Shown here one piece after another: positions 44,990 to 57,699 of a stretch of 64,000 nucleotides of DNA (position 1 is the first letter of the stretch; each line of letters opens with the position of its first letter). The translations under genes and the position numbers were made by a program. Location: positions 6,882,001 to 6,946,000 of the forward strand of contig NC_092806.1 of assembly GCF_040954645.1 (NCBI RefSeq), read 5' to 3'. The notes below the pieces were generated by a model. It was not told the DNA's origin. It was given only the letters and a program-made list of their open reading frames with translations, and ran no database searches. Origin of the DNA: Diabrotica undecimpunctata. Taxonomy: Eukaryota > Arthropoda > Insecta > Coleoptera > Chrysomelidae.

Positions 44990-46599
44990 AAACCCTTTCC
45001 GACATTGCTCTGATGTGATTTCATTGTAAAATTACCAGAAAAAAGTTAAAAATTCCGAAAAGAAAATTTGTTCCAAAATGTTTAGTTATTTTGGTTAACT
45101 TTTTTATTTTCCATTTTACGATTAAAATTAGTCAGAGTAAAGTTGTAGACAATTTATTTTTTATAAATAGTGTCTAATAAAATTTTTTGTAGGTGTGCTA
45201 GTTCACGAGGTACAGCGCGAAAACCCTTTCCTCCCTTTTTTCATGACGGCGACCAGGGGACAAGGTCCAATCCTACAAACTTGAACTTAAGGTTGATCTG
45301 CACCCCCCAAAAGACAAATTACAAATTCAAAAAAATTTGAAAAAAATTGAGAAGGTATATGTGACAACTAGAAGTATTTTAACAAATTTTGAGCAAACTT
45401 CATGTTTTCGTTTTCGAAAAAACTCTAAAAAACTACTTTTTTCCAAGTATAAAGCGGGAAAACCAGACATACAATTTTGTTAGTTTTCTTACAACATAAA
45501 GATATAACCCTAAGAAATACTTATGAATTTTTTGAAACTTTTTGAATTTACAGTTTTGTCACAATGGGAAAAAATAATATGTTCCGGCTTACAATAAAGC
45601 CACCGGTAAAAAACCGGAAAAAATTTTAATAACAACATATATAAAACTGTAAAATGGAAAATATTTGCAATAAAACGTTGAATATTTTTTCCTAAACATG
45701 AAAAATCTTGTTAAACAAGAATTATACCTTGAACTGCCGCCATCAAATCTTATACTAGAGAGATGGCTCCATCTCAAACCTTGGTAGTATTTATCATCGA
45801 TAGATTGCATTACTTTCGGTCTGACACTTACCCTCCCAATACATTAAGAAAATAAGAAATTCTCTAAGAAATGCATGCTAGGACATAAAAAATGCAAAAT
45901 TTCAGTGGAGTAAAACGAATTTGATATTTTTTGTGTGGTTTCATCTATTTTCAGCTTTTTTTAAAGTTTTGTAAAATTTCTGTTACCTCTAAACAGTTTT
46001 AAATTTATACTTTCGTGAAAAATAAACTCTTAATTTTTGGAACTGAAAGAAATTTCAGTAATTGGTATTTATTTTTAAAAATATGGAATGTATAATTTAT
46101 TTAGGGAAATATGCGTTTGGTTTTTAATTTACGTATAAAAACATTGTCACCGGAATGTCGTACGTCGTTTCCCTGGAAAAATCTTCGAAGCAAATACCTA
46201 TTTATCAGCGTCTTATATATCAAACCAAGAAATATGACACATAAGCATCTGATTTCCTATTTTTAGAATAAATTGATATATTCGACGCATGTTTACAGGT
46301 TACACGGTGATTTTGTGGTTGAATTTTCATATATTAGGGCAATGACAAAGTCAAATATTGTATATTAATTTCGATATTGCGTTATATGTATTACTTTTAA
46401 GCTATAAATACTAAATTAGTAAGCATTTTTGGTATATGTTGCTTAAATGCAAAAATTTACGTGTTGGAAAGTTTAATAATACTTTTGTAATATGCAAATA
46501 GACTATAGACTCATTTAATTATTGTATTGTTATCCTGTGAGTCATATGAGCTTTAGTTTCCATTTGACATATCAATTTTATTTCTTTTCGTTTTATTTC
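44990..46599. other. AT-rich spacer, no gene seen
   Basis: No coding region is recognised over 1.6 kb. Confidence 0.45.
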
Positions 46600-48119
46600 T
46601 ACTCAATAAAACGAGTTTACAATAAAACTGAAATAACACCAGAAGAAATTAAAAAACACGCCAACGCTATGAAAAATGGAAAGGCTCCAGGACCGGGGGG
46701 AGTACCCATTGAACTGATTAAATATGGCCCTGACAAACTATTTCAGCTATTGGCTTATACTTTTAATTTATTCGTGAGAGGAGAAGAGCTACCCCAGAAT
46801 GGAAAACTGCATATATCAGCAATCTATACAAAAATAAAGGCGACAGAAAAGATTGTAAGAACTACCGAGGGCTTAGTGTAACTAACTCAATCTGTAGAGT
46901 CTACGGGAAGATAATTAAAAGCCCAATTGAAGATTGCTGGGAAGACACTGAAGATCAGAGTGGCTTTCGTACTGGTCGTTCTTGTATAGACAATGTTTTT
47001 TGCCTAAAACAAACAATAGAAAAGCGTTTGGAACATAATATGGAGACACACATGGTATTTATTGATCTTCAAAAAGCGTATGACAGTGTCCCATTAGCCA
47101 AGCTATAGCAGATGCTAGAAGACAAGAATATTCCACCGTTTTACATTAATGCTGTAAGGGAGTTGTACGATGATATGACGAGTGTAATAAAGATTGGACA
47201 AAAAGTGACAAAAAAGATAAAAGTGACTAAAGGACTTCGCCAAGGCTGCTGCATTGCACCTACACTCTTTAAGATTTATTTGGAGGGGGTTTTGGATATT
47301 TGGAAAAGAAAATGTGAACCTATGGGTGTTAAAATTGGAGACCATACACTGTACAGCTTGCATTTTGCTGATGACCAAGTAATACTTGCAGAAGATCAAG
47401 ATGATATCCACTACATGTTACGAAAAATAGATGAAGAATATACTAAGTGGGGCTTATCAATTAATCCATCAAAAACAGAGTACGTAGTAGTGGGAGGTGA
47501 AGGAAAGCACTTAGAACTAGGAAGCAAACAAATTCAAAATACTGATAGCTATAAATATCTCGGTGTAAACATTACAAACAATGGTCGGAATACAAAAGAA
47601 ATAGCTACTAGAATTGGTCAAGGAAATTCAGCAATACCTCAACTGAATAGTGTACTTTGGAATAACCACATCACCCGAAACACAAAAATTAGGATATACA
47701 AAAGTATCATAGAAAGCATTGCTACATATGGTTCAGAGCTTTGGGTAATTAATAAAAATGGCGCATCCAAAATAAAAGCAATGGAAATTAATTATTGGAG
47801 AAGATGTTGCCAACTCACTAGAAGAGATAGAGTAACGAATACTGAAATCAGAGAGCGTATGGGCATAGACATTGACGTCCTGGAAACTATAGAATTGAAA
47901 AGGCTGAAATGGTATGGCCATGTAGAAAGGATGAATGATCAACGATGGCCAAAGAGAATGTTACAGTGGATCCCCACCAACCGCAGGAAAAAGGGAAGAC
48001 CAAGAAGATCGTGGAGACAAGAAGTAAAAGGTGTAATGGAAGATAGGGGTCAAGTAGATGACTGGAACGATCGCAAGCGTTGGAAGCTAGGTTGCGAGAA
48101 ACGGCGGCAGCTGTAATAA
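46600..48119 (+). pseudogene. Non-LTR retrotransposon RT, family A copy 3 (best preserved)
   Basis: 46622-46881 reads TPEEIKKHANAMKNGKAPGP. Frame breaks follow, through SGFRTGRSCIDNVF and MVFIDLQKAYDSVPLAKL, then a stop at 47106-47108. From 47112 to 48116 the frame is open for 334 codons: VTKGLRQGCCIAPTLFKIYL, HFADDQVILAEDQDD (catalytic FADD intact), YKYLGVNITNNG, RLKWYGHVERMNDQRWPKRM and GRPRRSW. The stop is followed after about ten bases by the (AT)n array at 48126. The endonuclease half is missing. Confidence 0.85.
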
Positions 48120-48124
48120 ACTCG

Positions 48125-48228
<104 letters not shown>

Positions 48229-48234
48229 AAGCAG

Positions 48235-48545
48235 AAATGTCGAAAATTAAACGGGATATGATAAAGCGTTAGCGAGGTAAAACAAAAAGGGGAAAGTCTG
48301 AAAAAACTTAAATCGGGTCATTTGTTTTATTAGATCGGTAGTGAAACTGAATCAATGGGATAAGTTGGCTCCTTTCTACATAGAAAACATGAAAACAGTT
48401 TTATATCAGTAAAAAGTTTCTCTACTAGAGTAGCTTCTTTAACCGTAAAACTAAGTGAAAGATATAGATTGAAAATCGTACAAGTATATGCCCCAACAAG
48501 TAGCCATGCAGACTACGAGGAGAAAGGTATATATGAAATAAACGT
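48235..48545 (+). pseudogene. Non-LTR endonuclease (EEP) N-terminal fragment
   Basis: The segment 48390-48520 reads VSFFSTRVASLTVKL, then YRLKIVQVYAPTSSHADYEE. VYAPT is the highly conserved EEP strand of RTE/Jockey-like elements. Upstream pieces ([17 protein letters not shown], in changing frames) fit the preceding part of the domain. The fragment stops at about 48545. Confidence 0.55.
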
Positions 48546-48739
48546 TACTGGGAAAATTTGGTTTTAGAATCAGGAACGAGCGCAGTGAAACTTGATTTTG
48601 AAGAACCAAATCGAGTTTCTGATCGTTGGGAATTGGCTGCAGGAAGCTCAAGACTGACAGAACTGAGGGGACTACAATGATGAAAATATCTTTTACAACA
48701 TAACAAAAATCATATTAAACTGATGATTTCTCCATGTTC

Positions 48740-49722
48740 CGCATGAAAACTGAATATTGGCAAATTATATGTGAATCCAACTATTAACCAACATGTTCTT
48801 GAACACGATCTTGACGCAATATTCAAAAAGTCCTCAGAATGATTACTTCCGCTTAACATTGAAAAATACGTTATTTTACATATCGGCAAAAATAACCCAT
48901 CACTGCCGTACTTTATTAATGGACATCCCTTTAACTCGGTAACCTCCCACAACAATCTCGGAGTGATAATTAATAGTGACTTAAATTGGTCTAATCACAT
49001 AGTGTCGGTGTGTAAACGTGCAAACTCGAAACTGTTTTTGATCCGTAAATGTTTTACACGTATATCTATAACCTCTGTTAGTGAACTTTACTCAATATAC
49101 GTTAGACCTTTTCTTGAGTTTGCCGCGATAGTGTGGAATAAAGATCTCAGTCGAGATAAAATCCCACTTGAAAATGTTCAGCGTAAAGCCACAACACTGG
49201 CATACGGCCTTGTAAGACCTAACTATGAAGATATATTTTCCATGGCTCATCTTACGACATTCGAGCAGCGACGTCTTCGAGGTGACCTAATTATGTTCTT
49301 CCGCATTTTAAAACATAATATTGGGAACCTAAACACCATAATCACTTTAAATCAAGACGAAATATTAAGAGGCCATAGTTACAAATTAAAGAGGGAACAA
49401 ACTATTGCAAGGTCCATGGTGAACTTCTTGCCAAATAGAATATTTAATATCTGGAATAATTTGGATCAAGACACTATATCGGCAACTAGTGTTAACATCT
49501 TTAAAAATAAACTTGATAGCGCTTTATTTTATTTATAGGATTCTGTTATTTTCGGACCGCATTATTTATTTATTGTTTCACAATTTTTTTTATGATGTAC
49601 TTAATTGTTTAACTTTACTTAACTCTATTGGTATTGGTTTTATAAAGATATTTTTTTTTTATTTTTGGGCATAATAGGAGCTCGCTCCTCTGCCCTTATT
49701 TGTTATATAATAATAATAATAA
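48740..49722 (+). pseudogene. CR1-like non-LTR retrotransposon C-terminal end
   Basis: The 191-codon frame at 48963-49538 reads LGVIINSDLNWSNHIVSVCK from just upstream, then FLIRKCFTRISITSVSELYS, IYVRPFLEFAAIVWN, VQRKATTLAYGL and FEQRRLRGDLIMFFRILKH. This is the thumb and C-terminal region of CR1/L3-like reverse transcriptases. Upstream, 48780-48960 continues the protein (HVLEHDLDAIFKK, KYVILHIGKNNPSLPYFING) with one stop. The 3' end is (ATA)n at 49709-49722, typical for CR1. 5'-truncated, without the catalytic palm. Confidence 0.8.
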
Positions 49723-50939
49723 CTATATGTAGTAAAGCCTACATATGGATGAACGCAAAGAGAATGATTATGTATAGTATTTTGAAGTTTAAAGTGGTAG
49801 GGTATTTCCCTTTTTAAAAGAAAGTTGAAACAGTATTTAGCAAAAAAGACTTCTGGTATAAGGGAAATCTTATGATTAGAAATAAAAAAAATAAACTAAG
49901 CTACAAAAGTTTTGAACATTTGAAATGAAAGAAAAATCAACGAAAAAAACTAATACTTAAGAAGGCTACAACCCCTCAAAAAATATTGATACAAATTCAT
50001 TGCAGTTTTAGGTACCCAGACAAAAAATACTCTTCAAAAGAAATTTATCAAAAGTGTTAAAACCAATAAACGTTCAACAAAGATCGGTAATTAAAAAGTC
50101 CTTTCAAAATACGCATTATCAACCACTCTTTACGTTTAGTGTTTAAAGTAAGCTACTCTGTACAAACCTCATTAGAGAATTGATTCTGTGTATCGAAGTG
50201 AGGCTCCAGGTCAATAAAAATATTGGCAAATATTCAAATGAGGTCTACAGTTTTAATAATGTTAAGTGGACGATATGAATCACGTCGATTTCAGAGTACT
50301 TTGAGCGAAGTGCATGGCGTAATGTGTTTGGATATTCAGGGAATTCGCTGGCACCGATGTTTAATTAGTTTGATCTTCATTTTAATAAGGTTTTAGTTTG
50401 TATACTGGGAACAATAACTATTATAGTGATTAGTAAAGCCTAAAAACTGTAACTCCGGAAACTATATATCGTATTATATTAAGAATCACTACTCATGTAG
50501 AAAGAATTGTCTATTTACATTTTTTTTCTGTTTACCCTATCCTATAGCTGCTTAAAGTGAATGAACGTTTAGAGTAAAAAAATATGTGCAAACGTTTATA
50601 TACTGGTAAATAAATATTTCTCGTAAAATGTATATTTCTCTATAAATAAAATGTTCAGTGCCGCTAGAAAATATAACTTTAAATATAATTGTTTGTAATC
50701 AACAACTGTGATAATTATCTCTCATTTAATATCATAATTTCAAACGACAACATGATAAAAAATAAAAGTATCCTTTGTAAAAATGATAAATATTATTTTA
50801 GTTTACATGTACTCGACATTACATTAATTATTGCGTGTCGACCTACTGCCCTTGTTACAATAATAAATGTACTTTTTCGTCAATTAAACTTCTTATATTG
50901 AGATTTAAAAATATTCTTAAAGAAATAAATAATCTTCTT
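49723..50939. other. AT-rich spacer, no gene seen
   Basis: Nothing is recognised. The frame at 50689-50901 is AT-rich and has no known domain. Confidence 0.45.
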
Positions 50940-52700
50940 CTTCCTTCTTGTATAACAGGCTTTAAAGCCTGTTTCTTCTTCAGTATTAGGCTCCTAAATT
51001 GTTTAAATTATCGCACCATCTTTTTCTTGGTCTGCCAATACTTCTTCGTCCTTTTGGTGACTTATCTCGTGTTATTCGTACTGTGCTATCCTCTGCCATT
51101 CTACTAATGTGTTCGTTCCACTCCTGTTTCCGTTTTGTCACCCATCCATTTATGTCTTCTATATTGCATGCTTTTCTTATGTCTTCGCTTCTCTCCCTAT
51201 CCAACAGATTTTTCCCAGATATTTGTCGGAGTATTTTCATCTCTGTTGTTTCTAGTAATCGTCTTGTTTTAGATGTGTCAGATCTTGTCTCCGCCGTGAA
51301 TGTTAATATAGGTCTAATTGTTGCTTTATATATTCTTGTTTTTGTGTCTTGTCTTGTGTGTTTGTTCTTCCAGATTGTGTCATTAAGAGATCCCGCCGCT
51401 TTACTTGTTTTTAAGCTTTGTTGTCGTACTTCTTCTTCAACATATCCTTAACTAATTATATCTATTCCCAGATATCTAAACCTTACTTCCAGCTTTATTA
51501 TTTTACCATCAAGTTCGATTTTACATCGTAGTGGGTATTTAGGTATTATCATACATTTGGTTTTTTCTGCTGATATTATCATATTGTATTTCTTGGCTGT
51601 TGTATTGAAGATGTGTGTTAATTCTGTAACCATCACCTTTACGTACTGCTTGTATTATTTCGTCCATTTGTGATGGGTAGCTCTTTCGGGGCGACAGACT
51701 CAGTAAAACACAGGTTTGAAATAAAAATAAATCTATTTAGTATATATACAATAAATAAAAAATAAAAAGGAATTCTACGTTGTATACTTATACAATGAAT
51801 GAAACTAAAATGAATTCTATGTCCCCGTCTGGATCCCGCGATGAATGAAGTCCCCGGCGAACGTCTATAAAAGAAAAGAAATTAATTAGTACTAATAAGA
51901 AATGAAATGGGGGAAATCGATCGCGCGCAGATTTATACTCGCTTTCGCGAGTTTTCAATTCAGCGAAAGCTCCGAATACACTCGCAAACAAAATATTTAG
52001 CTGTGCAGACCCATGGCAATGTTCAATACACAATACCGATGGGTTCCGCTTGGCTAAGGACAGAGTATGATCGTCAATACGGAAATCTCTCTATCCCGGC
52101 TGGTTCTGTGCAGATCCACGGTAATGCTCAATACGCAATACCGATGGGTTCCGCTTGGTTAGGGACAGAGTACGATCCTCAATACGGAAATCTCTATGTC
52201 CGGGTTGGCTCGCAGGTTCACTACACCGGCGAGTCAGGGAGCCTAGAGCGCTAGCTACAAGACTGTCCAATTCCGCTATTCACACGCCTTAAATAGCCGT
52301 TCTGAATCCCACTTCGCCGTCACGTTGTAGAGGTGGATGCGCAAATATTGACACTCCCACGGTTCGAACTGTTAAACGATCAGAACATTGTTATATTAAA
52401 GAGAATATTATATTAAAAGAAGTGGGCTTAACGAGTCACCCTGTCTGACTCCGCTTTGTACTGTATTCGATTATGGAAGTAGATGTTTTCGATGGTTTGT
52501 ATAATATTGATTGGTGTGTTTTTTTTATACAGTAGGTGTAAGACGTCTTCGACTTGGATGCGATCGAAAACCTTGGTCAGGTCTATAAAACATAGATATG
52601 CTGGTTTATTGTACTCGGTGGCCTTTTCTGTGATTTGTCTTAGTACAAATACGGTGTCTACGCAAGATCTTCCTAAACTGAATCATTGTTGTTAATCTGA
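50940..52700 (-). pseudogene. Non-LTR retrotransposon RT, family D, split by an insert
   Basis: On the minus strand, 52690-52430 reads FSLGRSCVDTVFVLRQITEK, AYLCFIDLTKVFDRI and, shifted, GVRQGDSLSPLL. The protein then resumes at 51668 with MDEIIQAVRKGDGY, IISAEKTKCMIIPKYPLRCK, FRYLGIDIIS and, after frame changes, EDIRKACNIEDINGWVTKRK and SPKGRRSIGRPRKRWCDNL, ending near 50940 with aagaagaag. The gap between LLF and MDEI falls exactly at a 717-bp insert (51671-52387). The YADD segment after MDEI is lost through a deletion. Inactive. Confidence 0.75.
51671..52387. mobile_element. 717-bp insert, candidate solo LTR, containing 105-bp tandem repeat
   Basis: The insert begins TGATGGG and ends CAGAACA (TG...CA), interrupts the family D RT, and is flanked by TTG on both sides. 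Read on the minus strand, its end carries a TTTATTTTTATTTC stretch and then ctgagtctgtcgccccgaa, reminiscent of an LTR R/U5. A 105-bp unit is repeated at about 52003 and 52108 (cccatggcaatgttcaatac / tccacggtaatgctcaatac). Both copies stay in frame in a plus-strand 115-codon ORF with two 35-residue units (MGSAWLRTEYDRQYGNL, MGSAWLGTEYDPQYGNL). It is more GC-rich than its surroundings. The LTR reading is inference; the insertion itself is clear. Confidence 0.5.
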
Positions 52701-52967
52701 TAAAGTTCTTAGTTGATTGATTTTGATAAAGAAATAAAGAATAACATAAAAAAAGATATTAAATTTTTACCGTCAAGTTGATACAAACTTTATTAAAATT
52801 CAAGCGTTTATTTGAAAAATAACACTTGTCCAAAAATTAAAATTTTGGCAAATCAAGAAAAACTGTCCAGCTTTAATTTATTTTAAATCTTACCATATAC
52901 AATCAAAATAATTATACAAGTTGATTTCATATTTTTATTTATATTTTAAACAAAAATCGATAGAAAA

Positions 52968-54260
52968 TTATAGCAAAATATATTGCAAAATTAACAAATA
53001 TAATATCCCTTTAGAAATCTCTAGATAAAAATTCTTCGTAGAAAGATAAAATTCTTTATTAAGAGGATTCTTGAGATATTTAGTTAACTCCATTAGATCG
53101 CGAAACTTTGGTTGACTTATTATGGTTTTATTTTTTGAAGTTACTTCATTTTGACCACGTTTAGCCATTTCTTCATGATAGGTATACATATGGACATCAT
53201 TGCCTCCGATATCGTGAACACGAAATACATAGTACCAAAGTTATCTGCAAAATCCTTTATTTGTAGTCAAATTGATTAGCGGAAGTTTTTGCATAAAGTC
53301 AAAGACTATTTTAAAGGTTTCTCACTTGAAGCAGTTTCTTTTTTGTTGATTCATCGATATTCGGTAGTTTGAGTTATGTTTAAGTTTCATCACATAATGA
53401 ACAAGTGTCACATCTGAGGTAAAAAAAAAGATATGTTAAATCGAGATTGAAAGATGTTATAATAAACAAAATAAGAAACCTTGGACTGTGGGTGAAGTTC
53501 TTGAAAGGCTCTGTACATATTTTCTACATTTAACTCTGAAGGTAGATACTGTTTCTTTTTGTCCAGTCTCCGTGTATAATGACTTTGGCGGCCTTTTAAT
53601 GAAGAAATGCAAGGTGTGTCTTCTTAGGCTTATTTGTATGCTTGCCCGGGCATCTTTTGGAGAATATTTACACATTTTTAAGCTATTTCTCATTCGACGG
53701 ATCTGCATTTCAGTAACACCAAAAATACTACGAAGAGCTTTGGCACAAATACTTACGTCTTTTCCCGATAGTCAAATTTTATACATAAAAGAAGCTACAT
53801 GTGGTTGTCCTTGTTGATGTCGAGCTTTGTTTGTATCTTCATTTCCACTATCACTTATAGTACTGTGGATATGTAAGCAGCTTGTGGAATACGACTGCGA
53901 CGTCTCTGGAGAGCAGTAACGCTAATGACGCTTGATAAATATGAATTGCTCCTGCTCATTTTTGGTCTTCATATAATTAAACATGTTCAGTATGTCAGAA
54001 GGTTGTTCCTGTGTTATTACAGGAAAGCATCGGTAACGTTTACACCTACAACCAAGTCATAAGCATTAAGAAAACAACTTTTTTATTATCGAAAAACTTA
54101 CCTACAGTAATTTCCTGTTGTTCGGGCTAAAACATCCTTATCACCTTTATGTGTTTTGTGAGCCACTCCATGTATTTTAGCTTGCTTTATGGTTTCCCTT
54201 CGATAAACTTTTCTTTTCCGTTTTCATGGTTGATCTTTGGTTTGAATTTCACAAATGCTA
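52968..54260 (-). pseudogene. Decayed, intron-containing multicopy protein family (transposon-like)
   Basis: From 54260 down the minus strand reads KQAKIHGVAHKTHKGDKDVL, ARTTGNYCR and then a GTAAGT donor (near 54110). An acceptor near 54035 is followed by CKRYRCFPVITQEQPSDILN. Later pieces are VSICAKALRSIFGVTEMQIR, SELNVENMYRAFQELHP, CDTCSLCDET, NDVHMYTYHEEMAKRGQNEV and KFRDLMELTKYLKNP. Gene models with these blocks (GVT-x-RR-R, CxxC, YTWHE-x-AKRG-NEV) recur in many insect genomes as uncharacterised proteins and behave like a transposon-related family. I know no proven function. Stops and frame changes make this copy dead. Confidence 0.5.
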
Positions 54261-54269
54261 TCATCTATA

Positions 54270-54734
54270 ATATTAGAGGTGCTGAACTATTTTTCTAATA
54301 CAAAAGAAACAAACATCACCTGTTATTAACAAAGAGAGGATCATTCACGCTTAGCAATGACCGTTGATTAAGATGGGACATGTGTTGCTTTTACAACAAA
54401 CCGCATGGACATATGTTGTTTTTCTAAAACTATCCAATTTTCTATGTAGTTTACTCCGGACATCTGGGATTTTTACACAACTGAATGTGTGGGATCGATA
54501 AAGAAACTACATATAAAGTCAAATTTGAAAACGGTTTAATTTACACAAAAAGTGCTGATAAATATTTTTTTTTTCAAAATTAGCTCAGCTATATTTCTTA
54601 TTTGAAACATTTTTTTCTACGGCATACTCTTGGTAAATCGATTTTTTTTTGTTTTTCACCCTCTACGAGGGGGCGTTTTAGCTTGTTCGTATACTTTTTA
54701 GAGGTCAAATCTCTGACGACTTGACTATGGGGGC
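54270..54734. other. Spacer with dispersed repeat 54615-54731
   Basis: No gene is seen. The block 54615-54731 is the second copy of the repeat at 14330-14526. Confidence 0.45.
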
Positions 54735-55210
54735 AAATATGGAAAGAAATGGTCTCATTGAAACAGAAACTGAACTCACTATTCTGTGTAAAAACTATCT
54801 CTAAACAGAAAAAGGTACAGCTATATAACAGTATTTTTAAAAGCTTTGTACTTGAAACCTAGCAACTCACTAAGAGAACAGAACAAAAACTCCTTGTCCT
54901 GGAAATGGATTTTGGGCGCAGATCAGCAGGTATATACAGAATGACGATCGTAAAAAATGAAAGAATAAGACAAATTGTGAACAAAACAAAAACCATCATG
55001 AAAGAAATACAGCAAAATCAGCTCATTTTGTGCGGACATGTACAGAGAATGGCAGATTATCGCTTATCGAAGGTAATATTGGATTGGCATCCACTTGAGC
55101 GAAAAGAACGAAAAAGACCAAAAACAACATGGCTTGATGGTATCCAATAGGCAATGTCAGACAAGGAAACTGGACCGATAGACTGCAATGGAAACTGGGA
55201 ATCAGAAGGG
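54735..55210 (+). pseudogene. Non-LTR retrotransposon 3' fragment
   Basis: Reads KTISKQKKVQLYNSIFKSFV, then the frame 54905-55150: MDFGRRSAGIYRMTIV, NERIRQIVNKTKTIMKEI, LILCGHVQRMADYRLSKVIL and RKRPKTTWLDGIQ. This is the tail region after the RT thumb of RTE/Jockey-like elements (LExDFWRRSxRxSR and WYGHxxRM motifs). 5'-truncated. Confidence 0.7.
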
Positions 55211-55289
55211 ACAGGACACTATAAACCGCACATTGCATATATGAAGCTATTTATAAAGAACTCTCATTTCTGTCGTTTTCAGTAGTCTT

Positions 55290-55676
55290 TTGAAAGTAGA
55301 AACTTACTTTGTTTATTTATTGATATCTGCCAAAAAGGTGTTATCAACAATTCCTTTAAATGACAATTTACGGCTTATGATACTTCATCTGAACAATCCT
55401 CAGTCACTTAATTTGCTACTAGAGACAGTTATTATTTTATTGGGAGCCGCTAAAGATAATTTTGACAATTCAGTAGTCGCACAAAAATCTAGAGAAACAC
55501 AGATTAGCACAAACTCTTTTAAAGGACATAGCAAATGCCATATATTCATATCGTTGACAGATAACAATAAAAAAAATGAATGCCATCAGAATGTCCGAAA
55601 TTGTAAAAAAATTGACCTGTTCGAATATTTTTCATCCAAACTGAAGACTGCTAAATTTATTAGTGGTAGTTCATAA
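55290..55676 (+). CDS. Unrecognised 128-codon ORF
   Basis: The open frame contains YFVYLLISAKKVLSTIPLND and SLNLLLETVIILLGAAKDNF, then a polar half ending KIDLFEYFSSKLKTAKFISG. It sits between two non-LTR remnants, lacks a clear promoter context, and reads like part of a larger protein with lost ends. A hAT-like origin is possible, but I see no diagnostic motif. Confidence 0.25.
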   Translation: MKVETYFVYLLISAKKVLSTIPLNDNLRLMILHLNNPQSLNLLLETVIILLGAAKDNFDNSVVAQKSRETQISTNSFKGHSKCHIFISLTDNNKKNECHQNVRNCKKIDLFEYFSSKLKTAKFISGSS

Positions 55677-55779
55677 GTTGTTTATGTAGTCTCCATTGAT
55701 TATTGAAGAGTTGCTATTTGAAATTACAGAATCGCATTAAAATTTAGAAATTTAATAAGTAATACACCAAACATCTTAT

Positions 55780-56760
55780 GCGTCGGATTGGGATTCCAGT
55801 TTTTCCTTTACCCTTTGATACCCTTCACATTTTTCCATGCGTTTCTATTTTGGCCATCGAGTTAATTCTTTAATACTTTTTCCTTTATTCCTTACTGCTT
55901 TTCCGATCTGATCTATCTATTTCCTTCTGGGTCTTCCCCTTCTACTATTCCTTCCACTTTAAAGTTCTAATATTTGCCAATTTGCTTTTTGCCATTTTGA
56001 CTGCAATTTTTGCTATGTTTCCCTTTGTAATATATTCCTTTTTATTTTTCGTTTTCTTTATATTGTTTTGATTTCTTCACTCCACCATTCTGTCCTCTTA
56101 AAATTAAATTTGTTAAATTTTTTTATGTCGCATACTTCTTTCGCCTTATGGGTTATTGTTTTTTTAATATTCTTCACTTTTCTTCGAGACTCCTTTGAAT
56201 TTCTTTATTTTCTCATTCTTGGAACTCTTTGTTTGTTTCGTTTTGGCATTTTTCTTGTATTTCTCTCTTCTTTAGTTTGTATATTGCTATTTTTCTGTAC
56301 TCAGTTTTATTTTCTTTTTTTCCTGGTCTTACTATACGTTCGTCTACGAATAGCCTATGCTGTGCTAGCATTTCTGCTTCTCTTCTTCTTTTAATTTTTT
56401 GTATTACCTTTGTTGATTCTTTGGCATAATCTATTAATTTTTTAGCACTTCTTTTTCCTGCTATAAACGTGAACTTATCTTCTATTTGTTGGTTCCAATA
56501 AGTGTTCCCAATCTTTAGATTACTCCTTCTACAGAATTCTGTTTATGGTTTGATCTCCATATTTTCCCATACATGTCATCCCTCTGCTATGATCTTTGCT
56601 TACTCTAGCATTCCAATCAGCCATTATTATTATAGCTTTGCATTGTCCTCTAGCTTCATCTAGTTTATTTTGTAATCCGTTGTAACATTCTGTTAATTCT
56701 TCTTTTGTTGTTCCTTTGTTTTTGTTGGATATCCAAAATATCCAAAATATTTAAAACACA
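55780..56760 (-). pseudogene. Non-LTR retrotransposon endonuclease and linker
   Basis: The minus strand from 56750 reads GTTKEELTECYNGLQNKLDE, CKAIIIMADWNARVSKDHSR (the EEP active-site strand, normally GDWNA; here ADWNA), and GKYGDQTINRIL. The basic linker then continues with stops down to about 55790. The two hydrophobic plus-strand frames at 56068-56429 are the antisense of this linker and are not genes. No RT is attached on this side. Confidence 0.6.
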
Positions 56761-56769
56761 AACAAACAC

Positions 56770-57690
56770 AAGGAGAGTACACTAAAGGACAAAAGAAAAA
56801 TATCCCAAAACTGTCAAAAGTCTATGAATGATATTAAATAATAAAAATAAAAAGTGATTAGTCCTCTTTATGTCATTTAAACTGTCTGTCGACAAAAAAC
56901 AGTAGTATTATCTTAAAAAAAATATTACTACTTTGTTAATTATTTCACTAATACTATTTTTAACTTATTTGTTGATGATAGTTGCTAATTGCGAAATTAA
57001 TGCAGATGTTTTTCTAGAAACGAACCGGCAATTGTTAGACTATTTTCGTATTTGCAAACCACGTACCCGTTCTTAGATATATTTAAATGAAGTAGTATAT
57101 CTCAATTAGATGATAATTGCTACAGAATGTTTATTGTTATCTAACAAATAAGTCCTTCAAAACAATAATTCAACCGACCGAAATTTATACGAAACAATAT
57201 CAAGTTAAACAATGTATAGATAGGCAATGATATCCCATCAATCTTTTGAAGTTTATGATGTGTAATAATATTACATATTATGTAAATAATTTAAAAATTA
57301 GCCAGTAAAAACGTATCAAATATCTGCACTTCATAATTGATAATGGACGCACATTTTATGGTTCTCCAAGAAATTCGTTGTTTAACAAGGTAGACCTAGT
57401 CTAAAATGTAACTTTGAGAATTTGGCTGCAATGAGAACTACTGTCAACTCTTAGACGTTAGGTCGCTTAAAGCTCACTTTTCGATAATCCAAAGATGAGT
57501 GAGAAGGGTTTGTCAATAAAAATCTTCTTCACAGTAACCGACACACACAAAACCCCAGTGTGAGAGCCTGTGACCAAGTCCAAAAACTAAGGTGGGTGTC
57601 TCGCGGGACGGGCACACATTTGGATAAGAGACAGTTCTAGAGGATTTACAAAAAGAAAGGTGATCCAAAGAGAAAGACGCATAACATCAC
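56770..57690. other. AT-rich spacer, no gene seen
   Basis: Nothing is recognised. Confidence 0.4.
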
Positions 57691-57699
57691 CTCTACTAA

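Noticed and set aside
50999..51451. 150-codon plus-strand frame
   Set aside because: Antisense of the family D RT tail, which has clear motifs on the minus strand.
56068..56429. Hydrophobic plus-strand frames resembling membrane proteins
   Set aside because: They are the antisense of a lysine-rich retrotransposon linker on the minus strand, which forces Phe/Leu-rich readings.
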